Assembly (NCBI RefSeq): GCF_000003815.2
Contig: NC_049981.1
Span: 2,864,167-2,928,166, forward strand
Length of the DNA stretch: 64,000 bases
Direction of reading: 5' to 3'
Origin: Branchiostoma floridae
Lineage: Eukaryota; Chordata; Leptocardii; Amphioxiformes; Branchiostomatidae
The notes beneath the pieces are model-generated. The model saw nothing but the letters and a program-made list of their open reading frames with translations. It did no database searches and had not been told where the DNA came from. How positions within the stretch are numbered: the first letter of the stretch is position 1; the number at the start of each line of letters is the position of its first letter. Below are positions 42,025 through 51,364 of this stretch, piece after piece. The position numbers and the translations under genes were made by a program.

Positions 42025-42385
42025 ATAAGATCCACCAAAAAGCAGCTACTCAAGCAACTAGAGATGATTTTGGAAATGGTCAGACGTTTCAAGTAGCATC
42101 TACTACCTTTCGTCAGTGACACAGGTAAAAACATGCTTCATACCCTACCAAAAATTGATATACAAACTCATTTGCATAAACGTCATCTTGACATTGTCTT
42201 ACCTTTGTTTCCTATTGCACTGTCTAAAATTTGTCCTCAAACTCCTTTGCATTTCAATTCATAGGCAGGGTATAAAACCTGCTCTTCAACAGATCCTTTC
42301 AGAGTCACCGACGAAAGATAACGGAAGTTTTTGAAGCATGTGAAGCTTTCGAAATCATATCCAGTTGCTTGAGTAACTGATTTTT
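42025..42385. mobile_element. Foldback element with about 90-bp arms
   Basis: The left arm (CCAAAAAGCAGCTACTCAAG...ACCTTTCGTCAGTGAC) is an imperfect inverted copy of the right arm (GTCACCGACGAAAGATAACG...GCTTGAGTAACTGATTTTTGG). The arms flank about 150 bases. A single arm is at 26545-26640. It lies 166 bases beyond the stop codon of claudin-like gene B. Confidence 0.65.
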
Positions 42386-42550
42386 GGCGTAAATTGTCCG
42401 GTATTTTCCCAGATTTAGGTGCTGAAGGGTTATATTCATGGTGACTCCGTACCTTTTCTTGATTCGTTGCCACATTTGGGGTTGTTCAAGGGTTAAGGTG
42501 ATTTTCCATTTCCAGTCCTTGATACTTTGCCAGACTTAGGCGATGGAGGG

Positions 42551-42756
42551 TTAAGGTGACTCCAGTTCCTCCTTGTTAGTTATCGGTGCTTCCATCTCGT
42601 CGTCATCCTCGGTGCTGTGCCAGATCAGGAACCCGCCGGGCACGCTGAAGAAGGTCTGTGCCCACGTGAGATAGAAGGAGACACTAAACGGAACGTCCAT
42701 GCCATACAATTCGTGGTCAATCGTATAGAAGGCCGCTCCGATGCCTCCAGCTATCC
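42551..42756 (-). CDS. Exon 4 of claudin-like gene B: helices 3-4 and tail
   Basis: 206 bp ending in a stop at 42551-42553. It encodes GIAGGIGAAFYTIDHELYGM, SVSFYLTWAQTFFSVPGGFL and the acidic tail. It is clearly homologous to the last exon of gene A. Confidence 0.86.
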
Positions 42757-45700
42757 CTGTGACAGAGATATAAGTCAATCAATCAATCAATCAATCAAAC
42801 AAACAAACAATCAATCAATCAATACTAATCAAGCAATAAAAATCTATCAATCAATACAAATCAATTGATCAACCAATCCATGGCGTCATTATGGCAAGCC
42901 TTGGTACTTCAGAAGGACTTTCTGTTTCATCTTCTTTAGCAAAGCACTTGCTGTGGTCTGCAGGTGAATTTTTTGCGACTCAATATAAACTTTTCACGTG
43001 TGAAAGTTTCAACCCGCAGCCCCAAACAACTCAAACCAAACTACGTCAATTAAACTGATGAGCTGAGCAAATTTGGCCCACATTGCAAAGCTAGGACCCT
43101 ACCTGTTCTTTCTCACCTAAAAAAAGTCTCCAGACAGGCCGAAAATGTTGAAGGAAAAGAGGGACTTTCAAGGATTTTAAGTGAGCAACGAAACTCTGAT
43201 CATGGTGCGGCGACATAGATGTCGGTTAGCTGGGGAATGAGTCCACTCTACTTAATACTGCAACTCTAGATATAGAGTGTCTATTTGCAAAATCATGCCC
43301 GAAGGCTAATTTCTCAAGGACTAAGGGAAGTAGATAGTGTGATACATACAACTATTGTCTAATCAACTATATAATATGATACAATGAATACTATTGTCGG
43401 GTTTGATTTCTTCTTTGAAGGCAGTGGTTAATGAACTGTCCCACGTTCTGTATGATGGTGGGATTTTGTGCTTTTAGTAGAAATATAGGTGGTAAAAGCT
43501 TGGTGACATTGTGGCAACTGTTTGAAATAATGTGTTTCTTTCGGCTTCATAGTGGGTACACTGACTGATAAAACTTGTTTCATTTTCCACTGCGTTCATT
43601 GAGCAAGTCCAAAACAACAATATCTGTGGACCCACCTCCGAAGATAATCAATGTTGTAAAGATGGTATAACCGTCCACGGCTGAGTCCAGGTCACCCTTA
43701 CATGCAGCCGACACCGCCAGGAAGGCGCCCGGCAGCAGCAGCATGGTGGACAGCATGATACAGAAACGGGCTATGTGGTACGCCGTCGAGTGAGCTTGCA
43801 ACAGTGAAAAGATTGTCTTCCGTTAATAGTTCCATCAGGTTGGTACGTCACTGATGAATAAAGAGACTCTTTTTGCACAATCATAGCTTTATTCACACCA
43901 ACATTTCGGTGACCGTTTTTTTAAATATTTTTATTGCATTTCACAAATATACAGTTTATATAAATAAAACATAAAAACACAGACTAAAAACATAAACCAC
44001 GGATCCAACAAAAATGGATGGTACAAATTAAGTATATAGCAAAATAATGTAAATCAAGATGAATACAGGAATTTATGTATAATAAACAATAGTAAATGAA
44101 TGATTCAAACAAGAACGTTAGGAATCATTACAAATGGAAAAAATATAAGTTAAGTGACCGTTTTCTTACCTTCTTCATGGAGATTCTGACTGGTTCACAT
44201 TGTACATGCAGCATCATTGTAAACAAATTCGCATAAAGCAGTCAGTACCTATGTACATGTTTTACGTTGGTAACCGTATCTGAACTGCAAGCAGCGACAT
44301 CTAGTGCTGCAGTACAATGTGAAACAGTCAGGAAGGTGACAGACGGTCACCCAAAGTGTCGGTGTGATAAAGCAATGGTTGTGTAAAAAAAGTGTCTTCA
44401 TTCATAAAGATAGTCTATTTCCACAAGCTGCCCTGTTATTTATAAATCATCAAAAGGGTTCCTTGACAGCATTTATGTTCGCAATACATTTCCTTACGTT
44501 TGGGACTACATTTCAAACACCTCACTATCTATGTATAAATGTAAATACAGTCAAGCCTGCTAGATGTACCACATTTAAAGAACGGCAATGGCGGTCAGTT
44601 TTTGTCGGTCCCTTACATTTTTTACATTGACCGGAGCATTAAGAAATATTTTATGCATATGTGAATGCTTGTCATTTGATGTACCACTGATGTTTTCTAT
44701 GTACTAGTATTATGTTCCACTGTATAACGTATTTTGTTCAATTGCGCCCAATATCAGCATTACTGCCAGCAAGGAGGTTGAAATAGGAACAACCTCCTTG
44801 CTGCCAGGGATGCCCCCTGTATTGCCTTGTTGAATCAAAAATAAAACTTACAATGTGGGCGCTCGTACATGTTGCCACACGGTGACTCCTTCATCTTCCC
44901 CCTTGAGCACCTCTCTTTCTTTAAGAAGCACGTCTGGCGACAGTTGTATTGGAAGGACAGACAATTTAGATTGTTACAGCAGATTTCGGCGCACTCCTCC
45001 AGGGTGACTGCATAGATGATTCCACCCTTTATGTTTGGGACGGGGCAGTCGACATTGGGCGTGTAGCGGAACTCAGACACTGTACACAAGTCTGAAACAT
45101 AAAATGCATAGATATTTCTTTCATTCTTTATTCAGAAACCAAACAAAGACATACATACATACAGGTAAAATATGTACAATACAGTTTTGCTGGAAATAAT
45201 CATTCGGCATTTAAAAGAGAATACAGAGGTTCCCATTTTCTGTTGTGTACATACAATTTTTACGAGTGGCTATACCTTTTTTCCATAGTGTAAAAGTACT
45301 TAACGAAGGTGATAAACTTATTGATAGCATAGATCTTGTCTATTAGTACCTTTGCCAAGAATGTTATGTTCTGCCCATTTTGTCCAAGGCAAATTGAAAA
45401 TGACTTTCACTTCGTCAAGGAATGCCCTATGCATGATATGTTACGCAATAATTTATTCACAATCATATGTCTAAATACTACAGATCTCAAGATTCTAGAT
45501 ACCAAAAGTATATTATACTATATCCGACAGTCCTCATAATGCTAAGATAGGTAAAAACATAAAAGATTGCTTTGTGATTAGAAAAGATAGTGACACGTTT
45601 AGCCCCACCTGACTGTACAGAGAATTTTCCTTATCATCCTATATTGTTTAATTAGTAGAATCTTATTTTCCTTTACTGTTTAATTAGTAGAATTGTAAGA

Positions 45701-47172
45701 TATTTTCTGTATCCTTTCTCTTTTTGTTTGCTGTAGTTTATAGTTGACCATACAAAAGTTACTAATTTTTGTCGTGTCAATAAAGCTTGTGATTGTATTA
45801 GGTGCCATTTGTTTCTCTGTCTTTGTGGCGAAAGCATAAATCAAGAAGATCTGAATAGATAAATCATAATTGTATTTGGTATGTATGTAGGTAGGTAGTG
45901 CATTGTGAATATTGTGTAGGCAAACTTCTAACTTTGTTTTATAAAGAATTGCTGTATAGAGTCAAAATTGACCTCCTATAGTTGTGTGAAGACTGACCTT
46001 TGCATTGTAGAGCATTGACCACCAATCATGTCTTCCCTATCCTTATAATGCATTTAATGGCAAAAAGAAGCTGTCAAAAGTCACCTACCTGACGTTTCGT
46101 TCTTGAAAAACTAACATTGAGAGGGTAGCCCGGCTTCTAAAATGTCCATTCTCAACTTTTCGGAACTTTCTGACCACTGGAACACATGTGATTTGCATCC
46201 AAACGCAACCTGGTGACCTTTGACCCCATCTGGCACTACAATGACAGCTACATAACAAACTTCTTTCTAGTGTTCCAGGCACCCAAAAAAGGCTTAAAAG
46301 TCTGGTTTTTCGACATAATAAAAAACCTACAACCCTTACCTGTAGAATACAGCTCCAATATGCCAACATTTCCAAAGAAAAACACATCTTCTGATACTTT
46401 TAAAAATCAATCCTGAGGGGACTCACCGGGGACCTTCTGCGCAGCCGTCAATTAGGGTCATTGCCCTGTACTCACCAACAGATATCCAATGGGGACTAGT
46501 ACTGTCCTCCCACATCCCTGCTGTGCCTGCTGTATAGAGTCAAAATTGACCCTCTGCGCTTGCGTGGATAAGTGACCATGTACCAGGGTTGTAGCCAGCC
46601 TGAAATCATTTTCAGTCCCCTTGATGTTGAATGGGAATCCTATCGAGCACCGAAGGCATGGCGTGACGTTGCGCGTCATTTCTAGGGGTTCTGGGTCCCA
46701 AAAAAACTTTCAAATCAAGACCCTCTGAAACACTATTTTCTGCATTTTGAGGTGCAAATTTTGCTTGTAGACTAAGCTGTTCAATGGCATCTGTTTTAGT
46801 GAAGAAGAACACATGAGTTTCAGTTTTTTTTATATCTCTACATATCAATTTATTTTTGTCTGTCCCAGGGGACGGAATGGGGATTTTTTTTTCAGTCGCC
46901 AGCTGCAAAATTCCTTCAAAGGACTGAAGGACAGGTGCTGGCAACAACCCTGCCCTGTACTCACCCACAGATATCCAATGAGGACTGCCCGACATGTTAG
47001 AACACTCCTCCCACAGTCCAGCGGTGCCGGTAGACTCCATGGTGGTGTTCTCGTGACAGGACGGCCAGATGCCCACCTGATGCGACGTCCACGCCGGTGT
47101 TATAGTTCCCATCACCAGCAGTATTAGACCCACGGCGGAAAAGATGACACCAATGTGCTGTCGTATGTTCAT
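42551..47172 (-). CDS. Claudin-like four-helix protein B with PAN/apple domain in loop 1 (complete, 4 exons)
   Basis: Exons 47172-46965, 45091-44852, 43794-43636 and 42756-42551 sum to 813 bp (270 aa plus stop); all junctions are phase 1. Topology: helix 1 (about 7-29); loop 1 with GIWPSCHENTT and GLWEECS; a ten-cysteine PAN/apple-like module (70-149); helix 2 (about 160-180); helix 3 (about 193-215); helix 4 (about 228-248); an acidic tail EDDDEMEAPITNKEELESP. The PAN module is carried by one symmetric 240-bp exon inserted between the claudin signature and helix 2. PAN/apple domains bind proteins or carbohydrates, so the protein could be a junctional or adaptor protein with a ligand-binding loop; this is inference. 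Its closest relative in the window is gene A, which lacks the PAN exon. Confidence 0.86.
42773..42880 (+). repeat. AATC microsatellite
   Basis: Tandem AATC/AAAC tetranucleotides, degenerating rightward, starting 17 bases from the acceptor of the last exon of claudin-like gene B. Confidence 0.92.
43636..43794 (-). CDS. Exon 3 of claudin-like gene B: helix 2 to start of helix 3
   Basis: 159 bp, phase 1 at both ends. It reads STAYHIARFCIMLSTMLLLP, GAFLAVSAACKGDLDSAVDG and YTIFTTLIIFG. The acceptor is weak (CACTGTTGCAAG) but gives the right phase and matches the gene A exon border. Confidence 0.83.
43853..44405. mobile_element. Foldback MITE (TTCACATTGCACTGCAGCA family) with a nested insertion
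   Basis: The left end (ATGAATAAAGAGACTCTTTT...TTCACACCAACATTTCGGTGACCG) and the right end (CGGTCACCCAAAGTGTCGG...TGTCTTCATTCATAAAG) are long imperfect inverted repeats. The inner TGGTTCACATTGTACATGCA / GCTGCAGTACAATGTGAAAC arms match the 8995 and 27175 copies. The left arm is split by an insertion at 43920-44153. It lies in intron 2 of claudin-like gene B. Confidence 0.72.
43920..44153 (-). mobile_element. Retroposon-like insertion in the foldback MITE
   Basis: A 234-bp AT-rich segment flanked by 11-base direct repeats GTGACCGTTTT (43909-43919 and 44154-44164), that is, a target-site duplication. Read on the minus strand it ends ATGCAATAAAAATATTT and A-rich, like a 3' tail of a retroposon. 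No coding capacity. Confidence 0.6.
44852..45091 (-). CDS. Exon 2 of claudin-like gene B: PAN/apple domain
   Basis: 240 bp, phase 1 at both ends. Key stretches are DLCTVSEFRY, NIKGGIIYAVTLEECAEICC, CLSFQYNCRQTCFLKKERC and CGNMYERPH. The pattern Y-A-x-T-L-E-E-C-A-x-x-C...C-x-S-F-x-Y...C-x-L-K is the PAN/apple core. There are ten cysteines in all, more than the four to six usual for the family. Confidence 0.85.
45330..45815 (+). mobile_element. Non-LTR retrotransposon 3' fragment
   Basis: The frame around 45336-45539 includes FAKNVMFCPFCPRQ and NDFHFVKECPMHDMLRNNLF, which aligns with the Cys/His cluster of the 28150-29235 element (ICKYCPSN...ESHFITNC). It ends with GTGTCAATAAAGCTTGTGA, a typical 3' end. 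It lies in intron 1 of claudin-like gene B, antisense to it. A reverse-oriented 3' end may occupy 45120-45260. Confidence 0.65.
46476..46529 (-). CDS. Possible extra 54-bp exon: decayed duplicate of the end of exon 1
   Basis: Between exons 1 and 2 lies a second copy of the exon 1 end. It has an AG acceptor (TATACAG), reads AGTAGMWEDSTSPHWISV and ends in a GTGAGTAC donor identical to that of exon 1. It is symmetric (phase 1-1), so it could be spliced in without a frameshift. The GLWEEC cysteine is changed (GMWEDS). It may be an alternative exon or a non-functional duplicate. Confidence 0.35.
46965..47172 (-). CDS. Exon 1 of claudin-like gene B: helix 1 and claudin signature
   Basis: The ATG at 47172 opens MNIRQHIGVIFSAVGLILLV, then GIWPSCHENTT and GTAGLWEECSNM, ending SPHWISV with a GTGAGT donor in phase 1. 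Residue-by-residue alignment to gene A supports the start. Confidence 0.85.
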
Positions 47173-49159
47173 TGTTCTGTTTCTTTTTCCTGAATGTGGT
47201 GATTTTGGATCAAGGATGATGATCTGTAAACATAATTATGATGATCTGATCAAGTTTGGAAGAACATCAATATAGGACATAGGAGAATCGTTTTTATACA
47301 CAACCAGTACAGAGTGCACTTACTTTGTTTATGTTTTGATGTCACACAGACACCTTCCTTAGAATTTCTAACTGGAGTTACGCTTTTCGCCGCTATAAGT
47401 AAGTAGTCTGGCGTCTTTGAGGCGACAACACGATCCCAAACGTGGATAAGCCTCAAAAGCGCCACCTACATCGGCTACATATTGCGGCGAGAAGCAGAAC
47501 GTAACCAACGTAATATAAGTACATAACGACTGTGTACAAAGGAATTCCACTGTAAATATCATACATTCTACCTAGCTTATAAAAATTCCTTTCGGAAGGA
47601 ATAGAAACATCTTTATTGATATTTACGTCTCACATAAAATGGGCTTTGCCCAGTAGAATATAGAATAAACTTCATGTCACATGTGGACATACGGAGTCCT
47701 GCAGATAAATGCACTAAATTAAAACCGCTACCAACGGCTACAATCTGCTGCTTTAAAGAGATTAGAAATGTCGCAATTTGGTAAGCACTGGACAGGGAGT
47801 TGGAAGTCATCATCATGGCGAATATTACAGATTATTGGATTGGTCTAGAAGGCCTAGGATTCAGAATACATGCGCGCCTAGTCCGCATACACACATGACC
47901 GGGTGAGCCAGGACTACCGCTTGACCCTCGCCATCTTGGGGTCAGCTTTGATTTTGCCTGGTGCACAAATCCAAAGCAGCAAATTAAACCAATACAGGTT
48001 TTGTTATCGCAAACCTGTAATTACGCTGATTGGCAGTAAGAACATGTCGGTTCTGACAAATAAAGCACTTCCATTTTCTAAACATGAGAATATTCTTTCG
48101 ATCTCAAATACCAATGTGGTAGGCCAGGCTTTGCGTTGTCACAATGCAAGAATGAAACGCCATCTAGCGGATGTAAGGGGTATTGGCTCATGATGTGTCA
48201 TACCAGCATCTGGGTGGAATTGATGGCGACAGTGCCCCACATTCACATATCAAGGTGTATACAAATGGTTGAGAGTTACGTCAAACTTCTGATCTACTTT
48301 TTCATATAACATGCTCGTTTCTAAATGAAATATTAAAAATGAAAGTAGCGAATTTATTTTCAAGAAATAAAGCAGGTCATGTTAAGTCAAACCTACCTAA
48401 TTGTCAATGAAAGAAAATTCCTCTATTTCCAATAGCCAAAAATTGCAAATTATCATTTCTCGACCCATCGAAATTATGTATCAAGCTATCGGTAACGTTT
48501 GTTACAAAATTATACTTTACCTTTTTCTTCGAAATGATGTACAGAATTGGCTACATCATTTGGGTGTAAGAGAACGTACCTAGGGACATTTAAAAAGTGA
48601 GACGTGTTCATACAAAAAACTAAATATATAACATAAAAAGTATCTCAAAATCGAACAATGGTAACGTTTGTTGCAGTCATTTTGTACAATGTTTTATCAA
48701 GCAAGGTGGGCTGTAAATGGCATTCAACAATTCTTTCATTTTTCATCATAACGTCAGAAAAAAAATGTCATTGAAGCGACCATTTCTAGTTGCTAATTTA
48801 AACATGGTAACCGTCCTCGTGGTGGTAGATAAATGTCACCATGAATGACAAATACAGATAGCTGTTTCTTGATGAGGCCCATCTTACAACTATCTATACC
48901 GCTTAGTCATACGGCTAGTATGTCCATCTGTCAGTGAACTGATCGTCCGACAGGATGACAAGGACAAGAAGAAGTAGTATCTTTGAGCCCTACACTAAAA
49001 CATGCACCTCACGGAATCATGTTCAACACAACCTTATTAATTTTGACAGTAAGTCAAAAGCATATTAACGATTTAAAGAAAAGAAAAAGTGTATAATAAG
49101 ATTAGAGACCGTATCAATGATATAAATTGTAGTGAAACGTAAAATACGAATTGTTTAGT

Positions 49160-49380
49160 AACCAACAAGGGGCTCAGAACTCGAGGGCCTAGGTTCGACT
49201 CCTCCGAGCTCCTTTCATGCCATCGATATTGTGTCCTTGAGAAAGCTAAGACACTTAGCAAGACTTTGCTCACTCCACTCAGGTGTGAAAATGGGTACCT
49301 GACTTCGGTTGGGGAGGTAAAGACAGTGGGAGGAGAGGGATGGGCTCCACCTTCCACTTACAGCCTGGCCAACTATCGTT
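49160..49380 (+). mobile_element. tRNA-derived SINE-like fragment
   Basis: It contains a B-box-like GGTTCGACTCC and a body with TGTCCTTGAGAAAGCTAAGA, GGTGTGAAAATGGGTACCTG and CACCTTCCACTTACAGCC. The 3' part matches 325-460 in reverse. A true tRNA gene is ruled out because no cloverleaf can be drawn. Confidence 0.55.
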
Positions 49381-49456
49381 ATGTAACCATTGACTAAGAT
49401 TTTATAAGCAAATCGAGTATATCATGAATTCATCAGGCACGTGCACAGACAATACC

Positions 49457-51364
49457 TTAACCCTATTCAGACCGGGCTTTTAAGGTCATCCCTGGACGGG
49501 GGGGGGGGGGGGGCTTTTGAGGCCCTCCACTTCTAAGTCCTATAACTCTAAAACGACGTGCCGTAACACGGTGGTCAAATACGGACTCAAAACCTCCCAT
49601 GTCTAGCCGAATTGGAACCTTGTTCCACGATATTCCATCTGACGTAATTCGAACCGAACCCGTGTTCTATTTGGGGTCATCTGCGGTCGTTGCCGGTAAA
49701 CACTGCTCTCTGGCCTTTTTTGTCAAACTACCTTGAATCAGCCAAAAGAGATAGTTTTTCACTAATATAAACAATTTTCTGGACAGTACATCCATGCTAT
49801 CCCTTTGTTTGGGACCTGTGATATTTAACGAAACTACTGACGTTTGTGTTGGTGACCTTGAATATTGTAAGTGTTGTTTACACCGGTATCAATTACACCC
49901 TCCCACTATCCGTGCGGCATGACATGCGTGCAAACTTCGTTTAAGATCGCGACGTAAAACCAAGAAGAGTCCAAATTAACTCGTTGACGGCTCAAAATGA
50001 CCGCCATGATTTTCCCGAGATTTCTGTTTTTGGGATTTTTAGAAAATGCCTTCGATTTGGAATTATTGGTAATTAAGTGCGAAAAATGCCATTTTTACGC
50101 ATATTTTCTACTGTAACTTTGCTTAAAATCAAAAATTAAAAAATCCCCAAAACAGAAAGTTTTATTTTCCTCATAAATGACGAAAAACATAAAAAACGAG
50201 AATTTTCGATGATACATGCGGCCTATCTTATCAAGAGTTTGGTCAAATTAAAGGCCTTCCTGAAAACTGAAAATTATCATCTTTTTGAGTAACATCGAAA
50301 CAAAACAGCTATCTAAATTCAAACGACAACATTCAATATATGTAAAATTGCTAATTTAATCTTATTTCGAAAACATTTTCCTTGTCAAAACATTTTGTTT
50401 ATTTTCAGATATTTTACGGGTAGCCAAAAGTAGGCCTCCAGTAACCCGATATTCTGTCGAACGCGCATAGCAACGGGAAAGAATACCCTAGCAACCGACC
50501 GCCGTGTAAGGCCACCAAATTTTCAGGACATGCTATCGACATTATATCTGGCAAGTATGTGACGTTTGACGTTACGTTGACGTAAGATGACGTAATTATG
50601 ACGTCATAAATTTGATTACATTGGTCAAACCCATGAAAAATGGGTATTCTCAGAAAACTTCAAGTTATGCTACAAAAATGTAACAACAAGTGCAAATAAC
50701 AGAATAATAATGTTTATTACGACTTGCGTTGCCAATAGCAACATCAATGACGTCAATTTGACGTCATAAAATGACGTCATGCACATCTAAGATACGAGTT
50801 GGGCTCCGCCATATTATATCCACCACCTTGAATTTTTAAAAATGCTTTTTTTTTGCAACAAATAATCACAAAGGGCAATGGAAATAGACTAAATTCATTC
50901 ATTTAGATGGTTTTTGATGAAAAAATACCAGGTAGTTACAGATTTTAAGGGATAATTAGCTTGTTATTATTGATCTGGCCATTCGGTCCGCCATCTTGGA
51001 TTTTGGGCTGATGACGGCATCAAATTAGCATAATCTATGCATATATAATTATGAAAGATATGCTGAATAATATAAGATTTTATTTATGTAACAAAATCGC
51101 AGTAATATAGCAAATAAATGTGAAAAATACATAGTTAGAACCAAAAATAGTGATTTTTGGCAAAACTGCCTGTAAACAAACGGTTGCCATGGCAACAAGA
51201 AAAAATGGAAAATTTGTCAAACTTCGGAAAATTGTTGCCAACATTATTTTAGGAAAACTCACTAAATTTGGTGGCTCTAGCGTAAGCCTTTCTGGCGTTA
51301 TAGGGCATCGAAGTTAGCGCGGGCCTCAAAAGCCCCCCCCCCCCCCCGGTCTGAATAGGGTTAA
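49457..51364. mobile_element. piggyBac-like non-autonomous element, copy 2, with nested insertion
   Basis: 1908 bp bounded by TTAA (49457-49460, 51361-51364) with CCCTATTCAGACCGGG ends. Apart from a 940-bp insertion at 49567-50506 it matches copy 1 (33313-34262) along its length in reverse orientation, including four of the TGACGTCA palindromes; a fifth reads TGACGGCA. No transposase. It lies between a candidate 5' untranslated exon and the first coding exon of claudin-like gene B. Confidence 0.85.
49567..50506. mobile_element. Nested DNA transposon with TAA target duplication
   Basis: Comparison with copy 1 defines the insertion exactly. It starts CACGGTGGTC and ends GACCGCCGTG (10-bp inverted ends, one mismatch), with TAA on both sides (49564-49566, 50507-50509). 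A 3-base TAA/TTA duplication is typical of PIF/Harbinger elements, but the superfamily call rests on this alone. 940 bp, no long reading frame. Confidence 0.7.

Larger units (their letters stand above)
31932..42550. other. Region between the claudin-like genes: repeats and mobile elements
   Basis: Apart from the features listed separately this is AT-rich DNA with no gene I can support. A possible 5' untranslated exon of gene A ends at 35964: a strong donor (AAG|GTAAGAC on the minus strand) with no coding potential. An acceptor-like TTTTCCAG lies about 57 bases upstream of gene A's ATG (near 31988). Both are unverified. Confidence 0.4.

Noticed and set aside
46085..46387. A 100-codon minus-strand frame in intron 1 of claudin-like gene B
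   Set aside because: No homology, no suitable splice sites, and composition like intronic DNA.
49165..49240. tRNA gene (GGTTCGACTCC box)
   Set aside because: No A box or cloverleaf; the following body is shared with other dispersed copies, so it is SINE-like.
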